Below are positions 41,049 to 49,898 of a stretch of DNA of 64,000 bases, piece by piece. The notes beneath the pieces are model-generated. The model was not told the origin of the DNA. It saw only the letters and a program-made list of their open reading frames with translations, and made no database searches. The position numbers and the translations under genes were made by a program. The first letter of the stretch is position 1, and the number at the start of each line of letters is the position of its first letter. The DNA is taken from the NCBI RefSeq assembly GCF_007859315.1, contig NZ_VOHA01000025.1:33527-97526 (forward strand), read 5' to 3'. The stretch is from Reyranella sp. CPCC 100927 (lineage in GTDB: Bacteria > Pseudomonadota > Alphaproteobacteria > Reyranellales > Reyranellaceae).

Positions 41049-42119
41049 ATGAATCCATCATGGGGGACCATCGGTCGACTGGCGACTGTGGCCAGCCTGG
41101 CCTGGGCCATGGCAGCGCCGGCCGCGGCCCAGCTCAAGAAGTTCGCGGTTCAGGGCGGTGCGCCGGTGCCGTACGTCGCCTTCGCGCCGATCTACATCGG
41201 CCAGCAGGCAGGATTCTTCAAAGAGGACGGTCTCGACGTCGAGATCCGCTACTCCTCCGGCGCGCCGCAAGCCACCCAACTGGCGGCCGCCGGCCAGGCC
41301 GACGCGGCGATGATCACGGTCGAGCCGTCGATCAACGGCTACGAGAAGGGCATCCGCGGCAAGATCTTCTTCGCCACCAACAACCAGCTCATCTACTACA
41401 TCGCCGTGCCGGAAGGCTCGCCGATCCAGCGCATCGAGGATCTCAAGGGCAAGAAGATCGGCGTCTCCAACTTCGGCAGCGCGGCGGTGCCGGTGGTGCG
41501 TGCCATTCTGCGGGCGGCAGGGATCGAGCCGGGCCCCGACACGCTGGTGCCGGTCGGCGTCATGGATCAGGCGATGGCCGCCCTGCAGTCGAACAACGTG
41601 CAGGCGCTGGGGCTCTTCGACGGCATCTATTTCGGCCTCGAGCGCGCTGGCTACAAGTTCCGTTACTTCAAGCACCCGACCCTGGCCACGCTGGGCAATG
41701 GCGGCATGTTCGCGTCCGACAAGGCGATCGCGGCGCGGCGCGATGACATCTGCGGCTTCGGCCGCGGTTTCGCCAAGTCGGTCGTCTTCATGCTGACCAA
41801 TCCCGAAGCGGCCACCCGGATGTGGTGGAACGTGTCGCCGGCGGCCAGGCGCGGCGCCACCGATGCGGAGGCGATGAAGAACGGCCTGCCGGAGATCATC
41901 AGCACGGCCAGGACCTACGATCTCGGTTTCCCGCCACAGAAGCGGTATGGCGTCATCGACCAGGTGCGCTTCAAGAGCTACGTCGACCTGCTCAAGCAGG
42001 AGGGTGTCATCGCCTCGGCGCCCGCCGTGGGCGAACTCGTCACCGACAGCTTCATCGACTGCATCAACCAGTTTGATGCCGAACAGGTGCGCAAAGTCGC
42101 GCGCGACTGGAAGGGGTGA
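41049..42119 (+). CDS. NMT1/SsuA-type periplasmic substrate-binding protein
   Basis: 356 residues, GGGAGGG upstream of ATG 41049. Sec leader MNPSWGTIGRLATVASLAWAMAAPAAAQ (cleavage after AAAQ about 28). Mature part PVPYVAFAPIYIGQQAGFFKEDGLDVEIRYSS is the NMT1/THI5-like family start; later TQLAAAGQADAAMITVEPSINGYEKG. Receptor for the SsuBC-type ATPase and permease at 38007 and 38832. Ligands of the family include sulfonates, thiamine precursors, pyrimidines and aromatic acids; not determinable here. Confidence 0.9.
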   Translation: MNPSWGTIGRLATVASLAWAMAAPAAAQLKKFAVQGGAPVPYVAFAPIYIGQQAGFFKEDGLDVEIRYSSGAPQATQLAAAGQADAAMITVEPSINGYEKGIRGKIFFATNNQLIYYIAVPEGSPIQRIEDLKGKKIGVSNFGSAAVPVVRAILRAAGIEPGPDTLVPVGVMDQAMAALQSNNVQALGLFDGIYFGLERAGYKFRYFKHPTLATLGNGGMFASDKAIAARRDDICGFGRGFAKSVVFMLTNPEAATRMWWNVSPAARRGATDAEAMKNGLPEIISTARTYDLGFPPQKRYGVIDQVRFKSYVDLLKQEGVIASAPAVGELVTDSFIDCINQFDAEQVRKVARDWKG

Positions 42120-42256
42120 CGGGGGCCGGAATCTCTCTCTTTTCCCCTTTCCTGCGGGGACAATCGCGACAATACAATCAATCGGTTATATGACGGCGCT
42201 TCCGCCACCGGCGGTCTGACGCTATCGTGCCGGCGCACGAGAGGAGCGTTCCGACC

Positions 42257-44344
42257 ATGGCCCCCGATGGCGGCGCCGCGCGCGCCAAGTCCAATACCGA
42301 GATTGTCGCGTCCGTCTGTCCGCATGATTGCACCAGCACCTGTGCGCTGGACGTCGAGCGGCTGGATGACCGTACCATCGGCCGCGTACGCGGTTCCAAG
42401 CGCAACACCTATACCGCAGGCGTGATCTGCGAGAAGGTGGCGCGCTACAGCGAGCGCGTGCACCATCCGGATCGGCTGCAGTACCCGATGAAACGGGTAG
42501 GCCCCAAGGGCTCCGGTCAGTTCAAGCGTATCGGCTGGGACGAGGCGCTCGACATCGTGGCGCACGAGTTCACCGAGCGCGCGGCGAAGTTCGGCACTGA
42601 GACCGTGTGGCCCTATTTCTACGCCGGCACCATGGGGTTGGTGCAGCGCGACGGCATCCAGCGGCTGCGCCATACGATGAAATACTCGCGCTGGTTCTCG
42701 ACGATCTGCGTGACCTTGTCGGACACCGGCTGGATCGCCGGTGTTGGCGCCAAGCGCGGCGCCGACTTCCGCGAAGTCGACGAGCATTCCGACCTGGTGG
42801 TGATCTGGGGCGGCAATCCCGTCAACACCCAGGTCAACGTCATGCACCACGCGATGGCGGCGCGAAAGCGCGGCGCGACGCTGGTCGTGGTCGATCCGTA
42901 TCGCACCGGCACCGCCGAGAAGGCAGACATGCACCTGGCGGTTCGGCCGGGTACCGATGGGGCCCTGGCCTGCGCCGTGATGCATGTGCTGTTCGCCGAG
43001 GGCTTCGCCGACTGGGACTACCTGCGGCAGTACACCGACCGCCCTGACGACCTCGCCGCCCATGTGAAGACGAAGACGCCAGCCTGGGCGTCGGCGATCA
43101 CCGGATTGAGCGTCGAGGAAATCGTCGCCTTCGCGCGGCTCTACGGCGGCAGCAGGAAGGCGTTCATCCGCTGCCATCACGGCTTCAGCCGCTCGCGAAA
43201 CGGTGCGGCCAACATGCACGCGGTGACCTGCCTGCCGGCAGTGACCGGCGCCTGGAAGTACCAGGGTGGCGGTGCGCTCTACGGCCATACGGGCATGTAT
43301 CCGCTGAACCGCACCCTGATCGAGGGTCTGGATTGCGTCGACCCCTCGATCCGCGATCTCGATCAGTCGCGCCTGGGGCCGATCCTGACCAACGATCCCG
43401 GAGCGCTGAACGGCGGGCCGCCGGTGACGGCGATGCTGATCCAGAACACCAATCCGGCGATGGTCTGCCCGGAGTTGAACCTGGTGCACAAGGGGCTGGC
43501 GCGCGAAGACCTGTTCCTGTGCGTGCACGAGCAGTTGCCGACCGAGACGGTGGCGTTCGCCGATATCGTGCTGCCGGCAACCACGTTCCTCGAGCACGAG
43601 GATTTCTATACCGCCAGCGGCCACACCTACTTCCAGGTCACCAAGAAGGTGATCGAGCCCTATGCCGAGAGCCGCCAGAACCACGATGTCATCTGCGGCC
43701 TGGCCAAGCGGCTGGGGGCCGAGCATCGCGGCTTCGACATGACGGTGTGGGAGATCATGGACGAGACCCTGCGGCTCTCGGGCATGTGGGACGCGGAGAC
43801 CAACCATGCCAAGGGCGGCCAGGACATGGCGCTGCCATTCGAGACCGCGCACTTCCTCGACGGCTTCGAGAATCCCGACCGCAAGTTCCATTTCAGCCCT
43901 GACTGGTCGCGCTTCGGCGGACGCTGGCGGGAGATGCCCGAGCTACCCGATCATCTCGACGTGATCGACAATGCCACCGCGGACAAACCGTTCCGGATGG
44001 TCGCGGCGCCGGCCCGCACTTTCCTGAACTCGACCTTCACCGAGACGCCGGGGTCGCTGGCGCGCGAGAAGCGGCCGACAGTGCTGATGAACCCTGACGA
44101 CTGCACCGCAATGGGCGTTGCCGAGGGTGATCGGGTGGTGCTGGGCAACGAGCGCGGCAGCGTGCTGGTCCATGTGATGCCGCAGGCCGGCCAGCAGCGC
44201 GGCGTGGTCGTGGTCGAGGGCATCTGGCCCAACAAGCACTTCGAGCGCAAGATCGGCATCAACGCCATCACGAGTGCCGATCCCGGTTGGCCCAACGGCG
44301 GTGCCGTGTTCCATGACACGGCGGTGTGGATCCGCCCGGCATGA
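42257..44344 (+). CDS. Molybdopterin oxidoreductase, stand-alone
   Basis: 695 residues from ATG 42257 (GAGGAG ten bases upstream). The [4Fe-4S] site is C21-x3-C25-x3-C29 with C58 (AGVICEKV). The catalytic core opens RIGWDEALDIVAHEFTERA, with WGGNPVNTQVNVMHHAM and the C-terminal molydopterin dinucleotide-binding ADGDRVVLGNERGSVLVH. C151 in WFSTICVTL sits where the Mo ligand is expected in this superfamily. There is no Tat leader, so it is cytosolic, and no iron-sulfur, cytochrome or membrane subunit follows. It therefore resembles soluble molybdopterin enzymes acting on organic substrates. Ends overlapping the GNAT start. Confidence 0.88.
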   Translation: MAPDGGAARAKSNTEIVASVCPHDCTSTCALDVERLDDRTIGRVRGSKRNTYTAGVICEKVARYSERVHHPDRLQYPMKRVGPKGSGQFKRIGWDEALDIVAHEFTERAAKFGTETVWPYFYAGTMGLVQRDGIQRLRHTMKYSRWFSTICVTLSDTGWIAGVGAKRGADFREVDEHSDLVVIWGGNPVNTQVNVMHHAMAARKRGATLVVVDPYRTGTAEKADMHLAVRPGTDGALACAVMHVLFAEGFADWDYLRQYTDRPDDLAAHVKTKTPAWASAITGLSVEEIVAFARLYGGSRKAFIRCHHGFSRSRNGAANMHAVTCLPAVTGAWKYQGGGALYGHTGMYPLNRTLIEGLDCVDPSIRDLDQSRLGPILTNDPGALNGGPPVTAMLIQNTNPAMVCPELNLVHKGLAREDLFLCVHEQLPTETVAFADIVLPATTFLEHEDFYTASGHTYFQVTKKVIEPYAESRQNHDVICGLAKRLGAEHRGFDMTVWEIMDETLRLSGMWDAETNHAKGGQDMALPFETAHFLDGFENPDRKFHFSPDWSRFGGRWREMPELPDHLDVIDNATADKPFRMVAAPARTFLNSTFTETPGSLAREKRPTVLMNPDDCTAMGVAEGDRVVLGNERGSVLVHVMPQAGQQRGVVVVEGIWPNKHFERKIGINAITSADPGWPNGGAVFHDTAVWIRPA

Positions 44345-44802
44345 GCACCGACGGGTTTCGCGTCAGCGCGGATCGGGCTGACGTCGATCTCGATACGCTG
44401 CATCATTTCCTGTCGACGCAGACGAACTGGGCCCGGAACATACCGCGCGAGGTCGTGATGCGGTCGCTGGAGCACTCGCTGTGCTTCACGTTGCTGGACA
44501 GCGAGGGCCGCCAGCGCGGCTTCGCGCGCGTGACGACGGATCGCGCGACGTTCGCCTATTTGAACGACGTCTATGTCGATGCCGATTTGCGCGGGCAGGG
44601 GCTGTCACGCCTGCTGATGGACGCCGTGCACGCTCATCCCGACCTTCAGGATTTGCGCCGCTGGCTGCTGGCAACCAACACCGCACCGTGGCTGTACGAG
44701 AAGTACGGCTGGTCGCCCCTGATCAAGCCGACGCTGTTCATGGAGCGCCATGATCCGGACGTGTATCAGCGGGGTATCAGGCGGAAACTGTCATCGGCTT
44801 GA
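44341..44802 (+). CDS. GNAT-family acetyltransferase
   Basis: 153 residues from ATG 44341, sharing bases with the molybdoenzyme stop (TGA 44342-44344). The acetyl-CoA motif is DVYVDADLRGQGLSRLLMDAV (about 78-98; the R/Q-x-x-G-x-G/A loop as RGQGLS), with LATNTAPWLYEKYGW as the motif B region. Last gene of the operon. Likely acetylates an amine produced by the pathway, or protects the cell from one; substrate unknown. Confidence 0.86.
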   Translation: MSTDGFRVSADRADVDLDTLHHFLSTQTNWARNIPREVVMRSLEHSLCFTLLDSEGRQRGFARVTTDRATFAYLNDVYVDADLRGQGLSRLLMDAVHAHPDLQDLRRWLLATNTAPWLYEKYGWSPLIKPTLFMERHDPDVYQRGIRRKLSSA

Positions 44803-44811
44803 ACCCGTTTG

Positions 44812-44820
44812 TGCTATACT
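44812..44820 (+). promoter_or_regulatory. Extended -10 element for second toxin-antitoxin pair
   Basis: TG-C-TATACT (TG 44812-44813, TATACT 44815-44820) is an extended -10 with a 5/6 core, 18 bases before the antitoxin ATG at 44839. No -35 at proper spacing is seen (TTGAAC is only 10 bases upstream). The 5' leader would be ~12 bases. Confidence 0.4.
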
Positions 44821-44838
44821 GCTCTGGAAGGTGCACCC

Positions 44839-45075
44839 ATGAGCCATATCTCGCGGCGGCTGGAGAAGGTCTTTGAGGCTGTACGGCAATGGCCGGCAGA
44901 TCGGCAGGACGCCGCGGCTGAAATTCTAGAACAGATGGGTGCGCTGGAGAGCGAGCCTTATGAGCTCTCCGCAGAAGAGCGGGCTGATCTCCAAGAGGCA
45001 CTGGACGAAGTCCGACGCGGTGAATTGGCAAGCGACGAAGACGTTGCCGCCGTGTTTGCGCGTCTCGGGTTGTGA
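44839..45075 (+). CDS. Antitoxin of ParE/RelE-type module
   Basis: 78 residues from ATG 44839. The N-terminal helical part (HISRRLEKVFEAVRQWPADRQDAAAEILEQMG) and the charged C-terminus (EERADLQEALDEVRRGELASDEDVAAVFARLGL) form the typical antitoxin tail that wraps the toxin, ending in the ExDVxxxFARLGL signature common for Phd/ParD-like partners of ParE-RelE toxins. No defined HTH. GTG of the toxin at 45072 overlaps the last codons (4 bases). Confidence 0.85.
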   Translation: MSHISRRLEKVFEAVRQWPADRQDAAAEILEQMGALESEPYELSAEERADLQEALDEVRRGELASDEDVAAVFARLGL

Positions 45076-45356
45076 AGGTTCGCTACACGACGCAGGCTCT
45101 CGCTCAACTCGAACAGATCCATGCTTACATCACGCATCGGAACCCGAAAGCCGCCGGGATCGTCGCCCGACGCATCACGCGGTCCATCGAATTGCTCGCC
45201 GCGTTTCCCTACATGTATCGGCGAACCAGCCTACCGCATGTGCGCGTGCTGCCGGTCATTCGGTATCCCTATCTTGTGTTCTACACGATCGACGATGCAA
45301 AGCAGGAAGTCGTGATTCTTCGTATCGTGCACAGCGCGCGAGATCCGGACAGCTAG
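45072..45356 (+). CDS. ParE/RelE-superfamily toxin
   Basis: 94 residues with GTG start at 45072 overlapping the antitoxin stop. MKVRYTTQALAQLEQIHAYITHRNPKAAGIVARRITRSIELLAAFPYMYRRTSLPHVRVLPVIRYPYLVFYTIDDAKQEVVILRIVHSARDPD shows the ParE/RelE pattern: AQLEQIHAYI helix, the VRVLPVIRYPYLVFYTI strands and the final IVHSARDP with the catalytic-type His/Arg. Could be a gyrase-poisoning ParE or a ribosome-dependent RelE; sequence does not separate them. Confidence 0.9.
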   Translation: MKVRYTTQALAQLEQIHAYITHRNPKAAGIVARRITRSIELLAAFPYMYRRTSLPHVRVLPVIRYPYLVFYTIDDAKQEVVILRIVHSARDPDS

Positions 45357-45494
45357 CAGAGCCCGACTGGACCTTCGGTACCAGTGTCGAATGACGGCCA
45401 AGTTGTCCCCACCCCGCGACTCGCCGCGCGGCGGCGATCGGTGTAACAATCGGGCCAGGAGATCGGCATTAGACCGGTCGGTGAGGCCCCCTCG

Positions 45495-46469
45495 ATGAGT
45501 GTAACCACCGCGCCCTTTCTCGCCGCGTTCCGTCCGGCCGCGAATCCCAGCATCGTTCAGGCGCAGGCGCCAGGCGGTGCACCGCGCGCGCATGTGATCG
45601 TTTTCGGCAACGAGAAGGGCGGCTCCGGCAAGTCGACGGCGGCCATGCACATCGCCGTGGCGTTGTTGCGCGAGGGCGCGCGCGTGGGCGTGATCGATGT
45701 CGATGCCCGCCAGGGCACGCTGACGCGCTATGTCGAGAATCGGCGTACGTGGGCCAACGCCAAGGGCCTTGCGACACCGTTGCCGGACCATCGCGCCGTG
45801 CTGCCCAGCACGCTCTCGGTACGCTCCGATATCGAGGCCGACGAACGGCAGCGGCTGGACGCGGCGTTCGCCGACCTGTTGCCGACTTGCGATTATCTCG
45901 TTGCCGACACGCCGGGCAGCGACACGTTCCTGTCGCGCCATGCCCACACCTATGCCGACACCCTGGTGACACCGCTCAACGACAGTTTCGTCGATCTCGA
46001 CCTGCTGGCGCGCGTCGATCCCGAGACGCTGAAGGTCGTGCGGCCCAGCATCTATGCTGAGACCGTCTGGAAGCAGCGGCAACTGCGGGCGATGAGCGGC
46101 GGCAGGCCAGTCGACTGGCTGGTCATGCGTAACCGCCTGTCGGCGATCGCGGCGCGCAACAAGCGCGACATGGGCACCGTACTGGAGTCGCTGGCCAAGC
46201 GCATCGGCTATCGCCTGGCCGCGGGTCTCGCCGAACGCGTGATCTATCGCGAACTGTTTCTCAAGGGCCTGACCTTGCTGGATCTGCGCGAGGAGAAGAC
46301 CGGCATCGCCATGACCATGTCGCATGTCGCGGCGCGGCAGGAAGTCCGCGACCTGCTGGCGGCGCTGAACCTGCCGCTGCGCGTCGAGGTCGAGCAGAAA
46401 ACGGACGCTGAGCCGACGGATCAATCGTCACCCAGTGATCCCGCGGACGAAAGCGCAGATGCTGGCTGA
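45495..46469 (+). CDS. mipZ: MipZ-type division-site ATPase
   Basis: 324 residues, ParA/MinD superfamily. Deviant Walker A VFGNEKGGSGKSTAAMH is at about 38-54 (KGGSGKS with signature Lys), VIDVDARQGTLTRYVENR follows, and the switch-type D-x-P-G-S-D-T near 140. This form matches MipZ, which binds the ParB-parS origin complex and positions FtsZ in alphaproteobacteria. No parB is adjacent. A C-terminal acidic Ser/Pro tail is usual for some members. ATG 45495 at the end of a GC-rich leader. Confidence 0.87.
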   Translation: MSVTTAPFLAAFRPAANPSIVQAQAPGGAPRAHVIVFGNEKGGSGKSTAAMHIAVALLREGARVGVIDVDARQGTLTRYVENRRTWANAKGLATPLPDHRAVLPSTLSVRSDIEADERQRLDAAFADLLPTCDYLVADTPGSDTFLSRHAHTYADTLVTPLNDSFVDLDLLARVDPETLKVVRPSIYAETVWKQRQLRAMSGGRPVDWLVMRNRLSAIAARNKRDMGTVLESLAKRIGYRLAAGLAERVIYRELFLKGLTLLDLREEKTGIAMTMSHVAARQEVRDLLAALNLPLRVEVEQKTDAEPTDQSSPSDPADESADAG

Positions 46470-46484
46470 GTCCGGCGCTGCTCC

Positions 46485-46994
46485 CTACGACGTGGCGGTG
46501 GCGTAAGTCGCCATGAAGGGATAACCGAAACCGGTTCGCCTCGCCTCGGGCGGCCAGTCGTAGACGTACGTTCTCTCGTGCGGTTCGATCCGCATGCGAT
46601 AGTTGCACCAGTCGAGATGGATGTGATTGACGTGCGCGGCGCCGGTCTGCGCGCCCACCGCTGACTTCTGCAGATGGCGTCCGGCATAGAGCCGGTTGCC
46701 GGGAATATGGAAGTAAAACGGCGTGCCGTCGGGGTTCCAATCCGTATAGATCAGATCGAACCACTGCATCTGTGGATGCATGTCGATCAGGGCGGCGATG
46801 ATGCGGTCTGCCTTGGCTTTTTCGGCCGGCCGCCGGCTGTGCAGCATGATATCGATGGCGAGGCCGGCCGTGTGACGGCTGCCGTCGTGCCGGATCGTAC
46901 CAAGCGCCACGCCGGCCATGTCTGGAATGCCACGCAGTGCCGACTGGAGTTCAGCGATGGCGGGACAAAGAGCACCGGCAGCATGGTTGGGCAT
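46485..46994 (-). CDS. M15-fold peptidase-like protein
   Basis: 169 residues from ATG 46994 (GGAG six bases upstream; an in-frame TTG at 47021 would add nine residues). The pattern GTIRHDGSRHTAGLAIDIML with later AAHVNHIHLDWCNYRMRI fits the Hedgehog/DD-peptidase (VanY/ARB-07466-like M15) fold: the H-x6-D and the final HxxH-x-HxD-type zinc ligands. No signal peptide. Possible cell-wall-peptide hydrolase in the cytosol, or exported non-classically. Separated by ~118 bases from the upstream ATP-grasp-like gene on the same strand. Confidence 0.72.
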   Translation of the reverse strand: MPNHAAGALCPAIAELQSALRGIPDMAGVALGTIRHDGSRHTAGLAIDIMLHSRRPAEKAKADRIIAALIDMHPQMQWFDLIYTDWNPDGTPFYFHIPGNRLYAGRHLQKSAVGAQTGAAHVNHIHLDWCNYRMRIEPHERTYVYDWPPEARRTGFGYPFMATYATATS

Positions 46995-47111
46995 GTCACG
47001 CTCCGCATTGGATGCGCTCAAAGCGTGACGGCAGGATACGCCTGCTCAGCGAGACCGTCGTCCTTCAGGTGAAGGATGTCGGGCGGATGTTTTCTGCGGG
47101 CACAGGCGCTT

Positions 47112-48014
47112 TCAGAGGCCGTGATACCGGCGCAGACGGTCGCGCGCAGCCGAGCCGGCGGCGAGGTCGTCACAATTGACGATCGCCAATCGGAAGCCGC
47201 CCGGCGGCATGGCATGCCGGTCGGGCGGCAGATCCTCGTGGAACGTCGTCTGCACGCTTAGCACGCCCGGCATGCTGAGAATCTCTGCGACCAGGGTCGG
47301 TGGAGGATGGCGATAGCGCTGGCCATGCGGACCGAACAGTACGACGCTGAAGCCGTCGCGTCGCTGGACGTCGTCGAATCTCCATGCGCCGGCGGCGTAG
47401 AGTCGGACGACAGCCTCGACCCATCCGGGACCATAGAGGTCGGGCCATTGATCGGCAAAGCGCAGATGGATCTCGATGATGCGGCCGCCGATGGTCTCGA
47501 AATTCACCATGCCGGTATAGTCGCGCAGATGGCGCGCAGCCCAATCGCCGCACCAGGCCTCGATCGCATCGTCGCCGGCCGCGTGTACGGTCCAGTGATC
47601 GAACGTGCCGTCGCCGGCCGGTGCGCCGGTCGTATGGCGCCACCAGCGCGCGGTCCCGTCGACCACGGCGGCGTCCGAGCTGACGTGGCGGCCTTCCAGC
47701 AGGGTCATCCAGAAGTGCCCTGGCGCATAAGCAGCGTTGTAGGCGTCGGCTGAGGTCAGCACGCGGCTGCCGACGCCCATTCCCTTGAGGTTGTAGATCG
47801 GCTTGGAGAACACGGGAAACGAGGGCGGCGTCACGCCGTGGGGCGCTGCATCGAGGCCCTGGCTGCGCGCGACCGCCAGCTTGTCGTAGACCCAGCGATG
47901 CGTCGGGAACCACGACCACGCGTCAGCGTCTTCGGTGGGAATCAGAACGTCGGCCGGACAGGCGACGGACTCGAAGTACTGCAGCCGCCACGGGTCGGCT
48001 TCGCAGATCGGCAT
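47112..48014 (-). CDS. ATP-grasp-like conserved protein
   Basis: 300 residues from ATG 48014. The segment FPVFSKPIYNLKGMGVGSRVL looks like the first ATP-binding lysine strand and Gly loop of ATP-grasp enzymes, and FETIGGRIIEIHLRFADQWPDLYG resembles the NxETiGGxIIExHxR metal-site strand. GHFWMTLLEGRHVSSDAAVVDG sits where the middle domain's strand would. It may ligate a carboxylate to an amine; no substrate evidence. Same strand as the M15-like gene, 117 bases away. Unlike named families I know, so functional naming is not possible. Confidence 0.7.
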   Translation of the reverse strand: MPICEADPWRLQYFESVACPADVLIPTEDADAWSWFPTHRWVYDKLAVARSQGLDAAPHGVTPPSFPVFSKPIYNLKGMGVGSRVLTSADAYNAAYAPGHFWMTLLEGRHVSSDAAVVDGTARWWRHTTGAPAGDGTFDHWTVHAAGDDAIEAWCGDWAARHLRDYTGMVNFETIGGRIIEIHLRFADQWPDLYGPGWVEAVVRLYAAGAWRFDDVQRRDGFSVVLFGPHGQRYRHPPPTLVAEILSMPGVLSVQTTFHEDLPPDRHAMPPGGFRLAIVNCDDLAAGSAARDRLRRYHGL

Positions 48015-48084
48015 GACGGATCCCAAGCAACGGCTGCGATGCGTGCCCAGTCTCGCACGGCGGGCGGTCGTACCAAAGCGTCCG

Positions 48085-48243
48085 CTAGATCCGGCCCATC
48101 AACAGCAAGATCAGGATCACCACCAGCGCCACGCCGAAGAAGCCGGACGGGTAGTAACCCCAACCGCGACTGTACGGCCATGCCGGCACGGCGCCGATCA
48201 GCAGCAGAATCAGGATGATCAGGAGAATCAACGATACCGACAT
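48085..48243 (-). CDS. DUF3309 small membrane protein
   Basis: 52 residues from ATG 48243 (AGGTGG eight bases upstream). Two hydrophobic helices flank PAWPYSRGWGYYPSG, the constant core of DUF3309: MSVSLILLIILILLLIGAVP then GFFGVALVVILILLLMGRI. Abundant short proteins of alphaproteobacteria; role unknown, sometimes induced in stress. Longer in-frame starts (48279) run into non-homologous sequence. Confidence 0.87.
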   Translation of the reverse strand: MSVSLILLIILILLLIGAVPAWPYSRGWGYYPSGFFGVALVVILILLLMGRI

Positions 48244-48614
48244 CAGGCCCACCTGTTCGCGACGCACCGGCCGTCGCAACCGCTCCCGTCAGGCAACGGT
48301 AACCAATGTGCGAAAGTTCCCCGCCAAAGCATGTCAGGTATCGGTCAGTACATTCGTACGCAGTCGATTCCCGTGATCAACTCTTCGGCGAGGGTGGAAA
48401 CGAGGTTGATTCCAGATGGGAAAGGGACCTTATTTGTTCTGTCGAGACGGCCAGAGGTTCGTATGTCCGATACGGACGGACGAAGATCGGTCGCAAGGCT
48501 CAGATCACCTTGCGACCGGCGGCAACCCATATCACGTCACGCGGCATCGCCGTGGAACCGCTGTTTTTCGGCAGCGTTGCGACCTGACCAGCAAGCGGCT
48601 CAGCGGAGAAAGAC
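48244..48614. other. Intergenic region, no gene seen
   Basis: 371 bases between the divergent DUF3309 and EgtB genes. Short frames exist on both strands but have no recognisable features or ribosome sites. No notable dyad or low-complexity run found. Confidence 0.5.
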
Positions 48615-49898
48615 GTGCCGGCTGTCGTAGAGGATCACCCCAGCCGGCAGGATAGCCGTGCCGCCCTGGCGGCGCGGTTTACCGCGATTCGGCGCTACAG
48701 CGAACGGCTGGCCGCGCCGTTGTCGGCGGAAGATCAGACCGTTCAGTCGATGCCGGACACCAGTCCGACGAAATGGCATCTGGCCCACACCACGTGGTTC
48801 TTCGAGACCTTCATCCTGGGGCGCTTCGATCCGGCGTATCAGCCGTACGACCCGCGCTATGGCTATCTCTTCAACTCGTACTATGAAGCCGTCGGCGCCC
48901 GTCATCCGCGGCCGCAGCGCGGTCTGCTGTCGCGCCCGGGGGTCGAGGATATTCTGCGGTACCGTCGCTATGTCGATCGCGCGATGGGCGAACTGATGGT
49001 GCGCGACGACGGGTTGGCGAATCCCGAACTGTGGGACCTGCTCGAACTCGGCCTCAATCACGAGCAGCAGCATCAGGAGCTGATCCTGATGGATATCAAG
49101 CACGTGCTCTCGGTCAATCCGCTGCGCCCGGTATATCAACCAGGGGTGTCGCGCCCCGAAGCGCCGATCGCATCAGTGGCGTGGACACGCTTCGAGGGTG
49201 GCCTGGTCGAGATCGGACATGCAGGCAACGGCTTCGCCTTCGACAACGAGGGACCACGCCATCGCGTATGGCTCGAGCCCTTTGCCCTGGCATCGCGCCT
49301 GGTGACCTGCAGCGAGTTCGTCCAGTTCATCGAAGACGACGGCTATCGACGCGCCGAGTTCTGGCTGTCCGAGGGGTGGGCTGCCGTCAATGCCAGGGGC
49401 TGGACGGCGCCGCTCTATTGGGAAGACATCGGTGGCCGCTGGCATGTCTTCACGTTGAACGGCCAGCGGCCCTTGGCCATGGACGAACCTGTTTGCCATG
49501 TCAGCTTCTTTGAAGCCGCGGCCTACGCAAAGTGGGCCGGCCGACGCCTGCCCACCGAAGCCGAATGGGAACATGCCGCCGGCAACGGGCCGCTCGACGG
49601 CAACCTGGGCGACGAGCGCATCCTGCATCCGTTGCCGGCGCCCCAGGGAACCGGTCCGCAGCAGATGATCGGTGACGCCTGGGAATGGACCGCCAGCCCT
49701 TATGTCGCTTATCCGCGCTTTCGCGAGCCCGAGGGCGCAGTGGGCGAATACAACGGCAAGTTCATGGCCAACCAGATGGTCCTGCGGGGCGGTGCCGTGG
49801 TCACGCCGCCGGGCCATATCCGAATCACATATCGCAATTTCTTTCCGCCGGACGCGCGCTGGATGTTCGGTGGAATCAGGTTGGCGGAGGACGTGTGA
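48615..49898 (+). CDS. egtB: Ergothioneine biosynthesis protein EgtB
   Basis: Non-haem iron sulfoxide synthase, 427 residues, GTG start 48615 with GGAG upstream. The N-terminal DinB-like domain provides iron ligands HLAHTTWFFETFIL (H about 54) and LGLNHEQQHQELILMD (HEQQH about 142-146). The C-terminal FGE-sulfatase domain has FVQFIEDDGYRRAEFWLSEGW and GDAWEWTASPY...RGGAVVTP. It joins hercynine to cysteine or gamma-glutamylcysteine with oxygen. Its stop overlaps the EgtD start (TGATG). No egtC, egtE or egtA nearby. Confidence 0.94.
   Translation: MPAVVEDHPSRQDSRAALAARFTAIRRYSERLAAPLSAEDQTVQSMPDTSPTKWHLAHTTWFFETFILGRFDPAYQPYDPRYGYLFNSYYEAVGARHPRPQRGLLSRPGVEDILRYRRYVDRAMGELMVRDDGLANPELWDLLELGLNHEQQHQELILMDIKHVLSVNPLRPVYQPGVSRPEAPIASVAWTRFEGGLVEIGHAGNGFAFDNEGPRHRVWLEPFALASRLVTCSEFVQFIEDDGYRRAEFWLSEGWAAVNARGWTAPLYWEDIGGRWHVFTLNGQRPLAMDEPVCHVSFFEAAAYAKWAGRRLPTEAEWEHAAGNGPLDGNLGDERILHPLPAPQGTGPQQMIGDAWEWTASPYVAYPRFREPEGAVGEYNGKFMANQMVLRGGAVVTPPGHIRITYRNFFPPDARWMFGGIRLAEDV

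Noticed and set aside
48345..48530. 61-codon minus-strand frame in the EgtB upstream region
   Set aside because: No ribosome site, no known motif, atypical composition.
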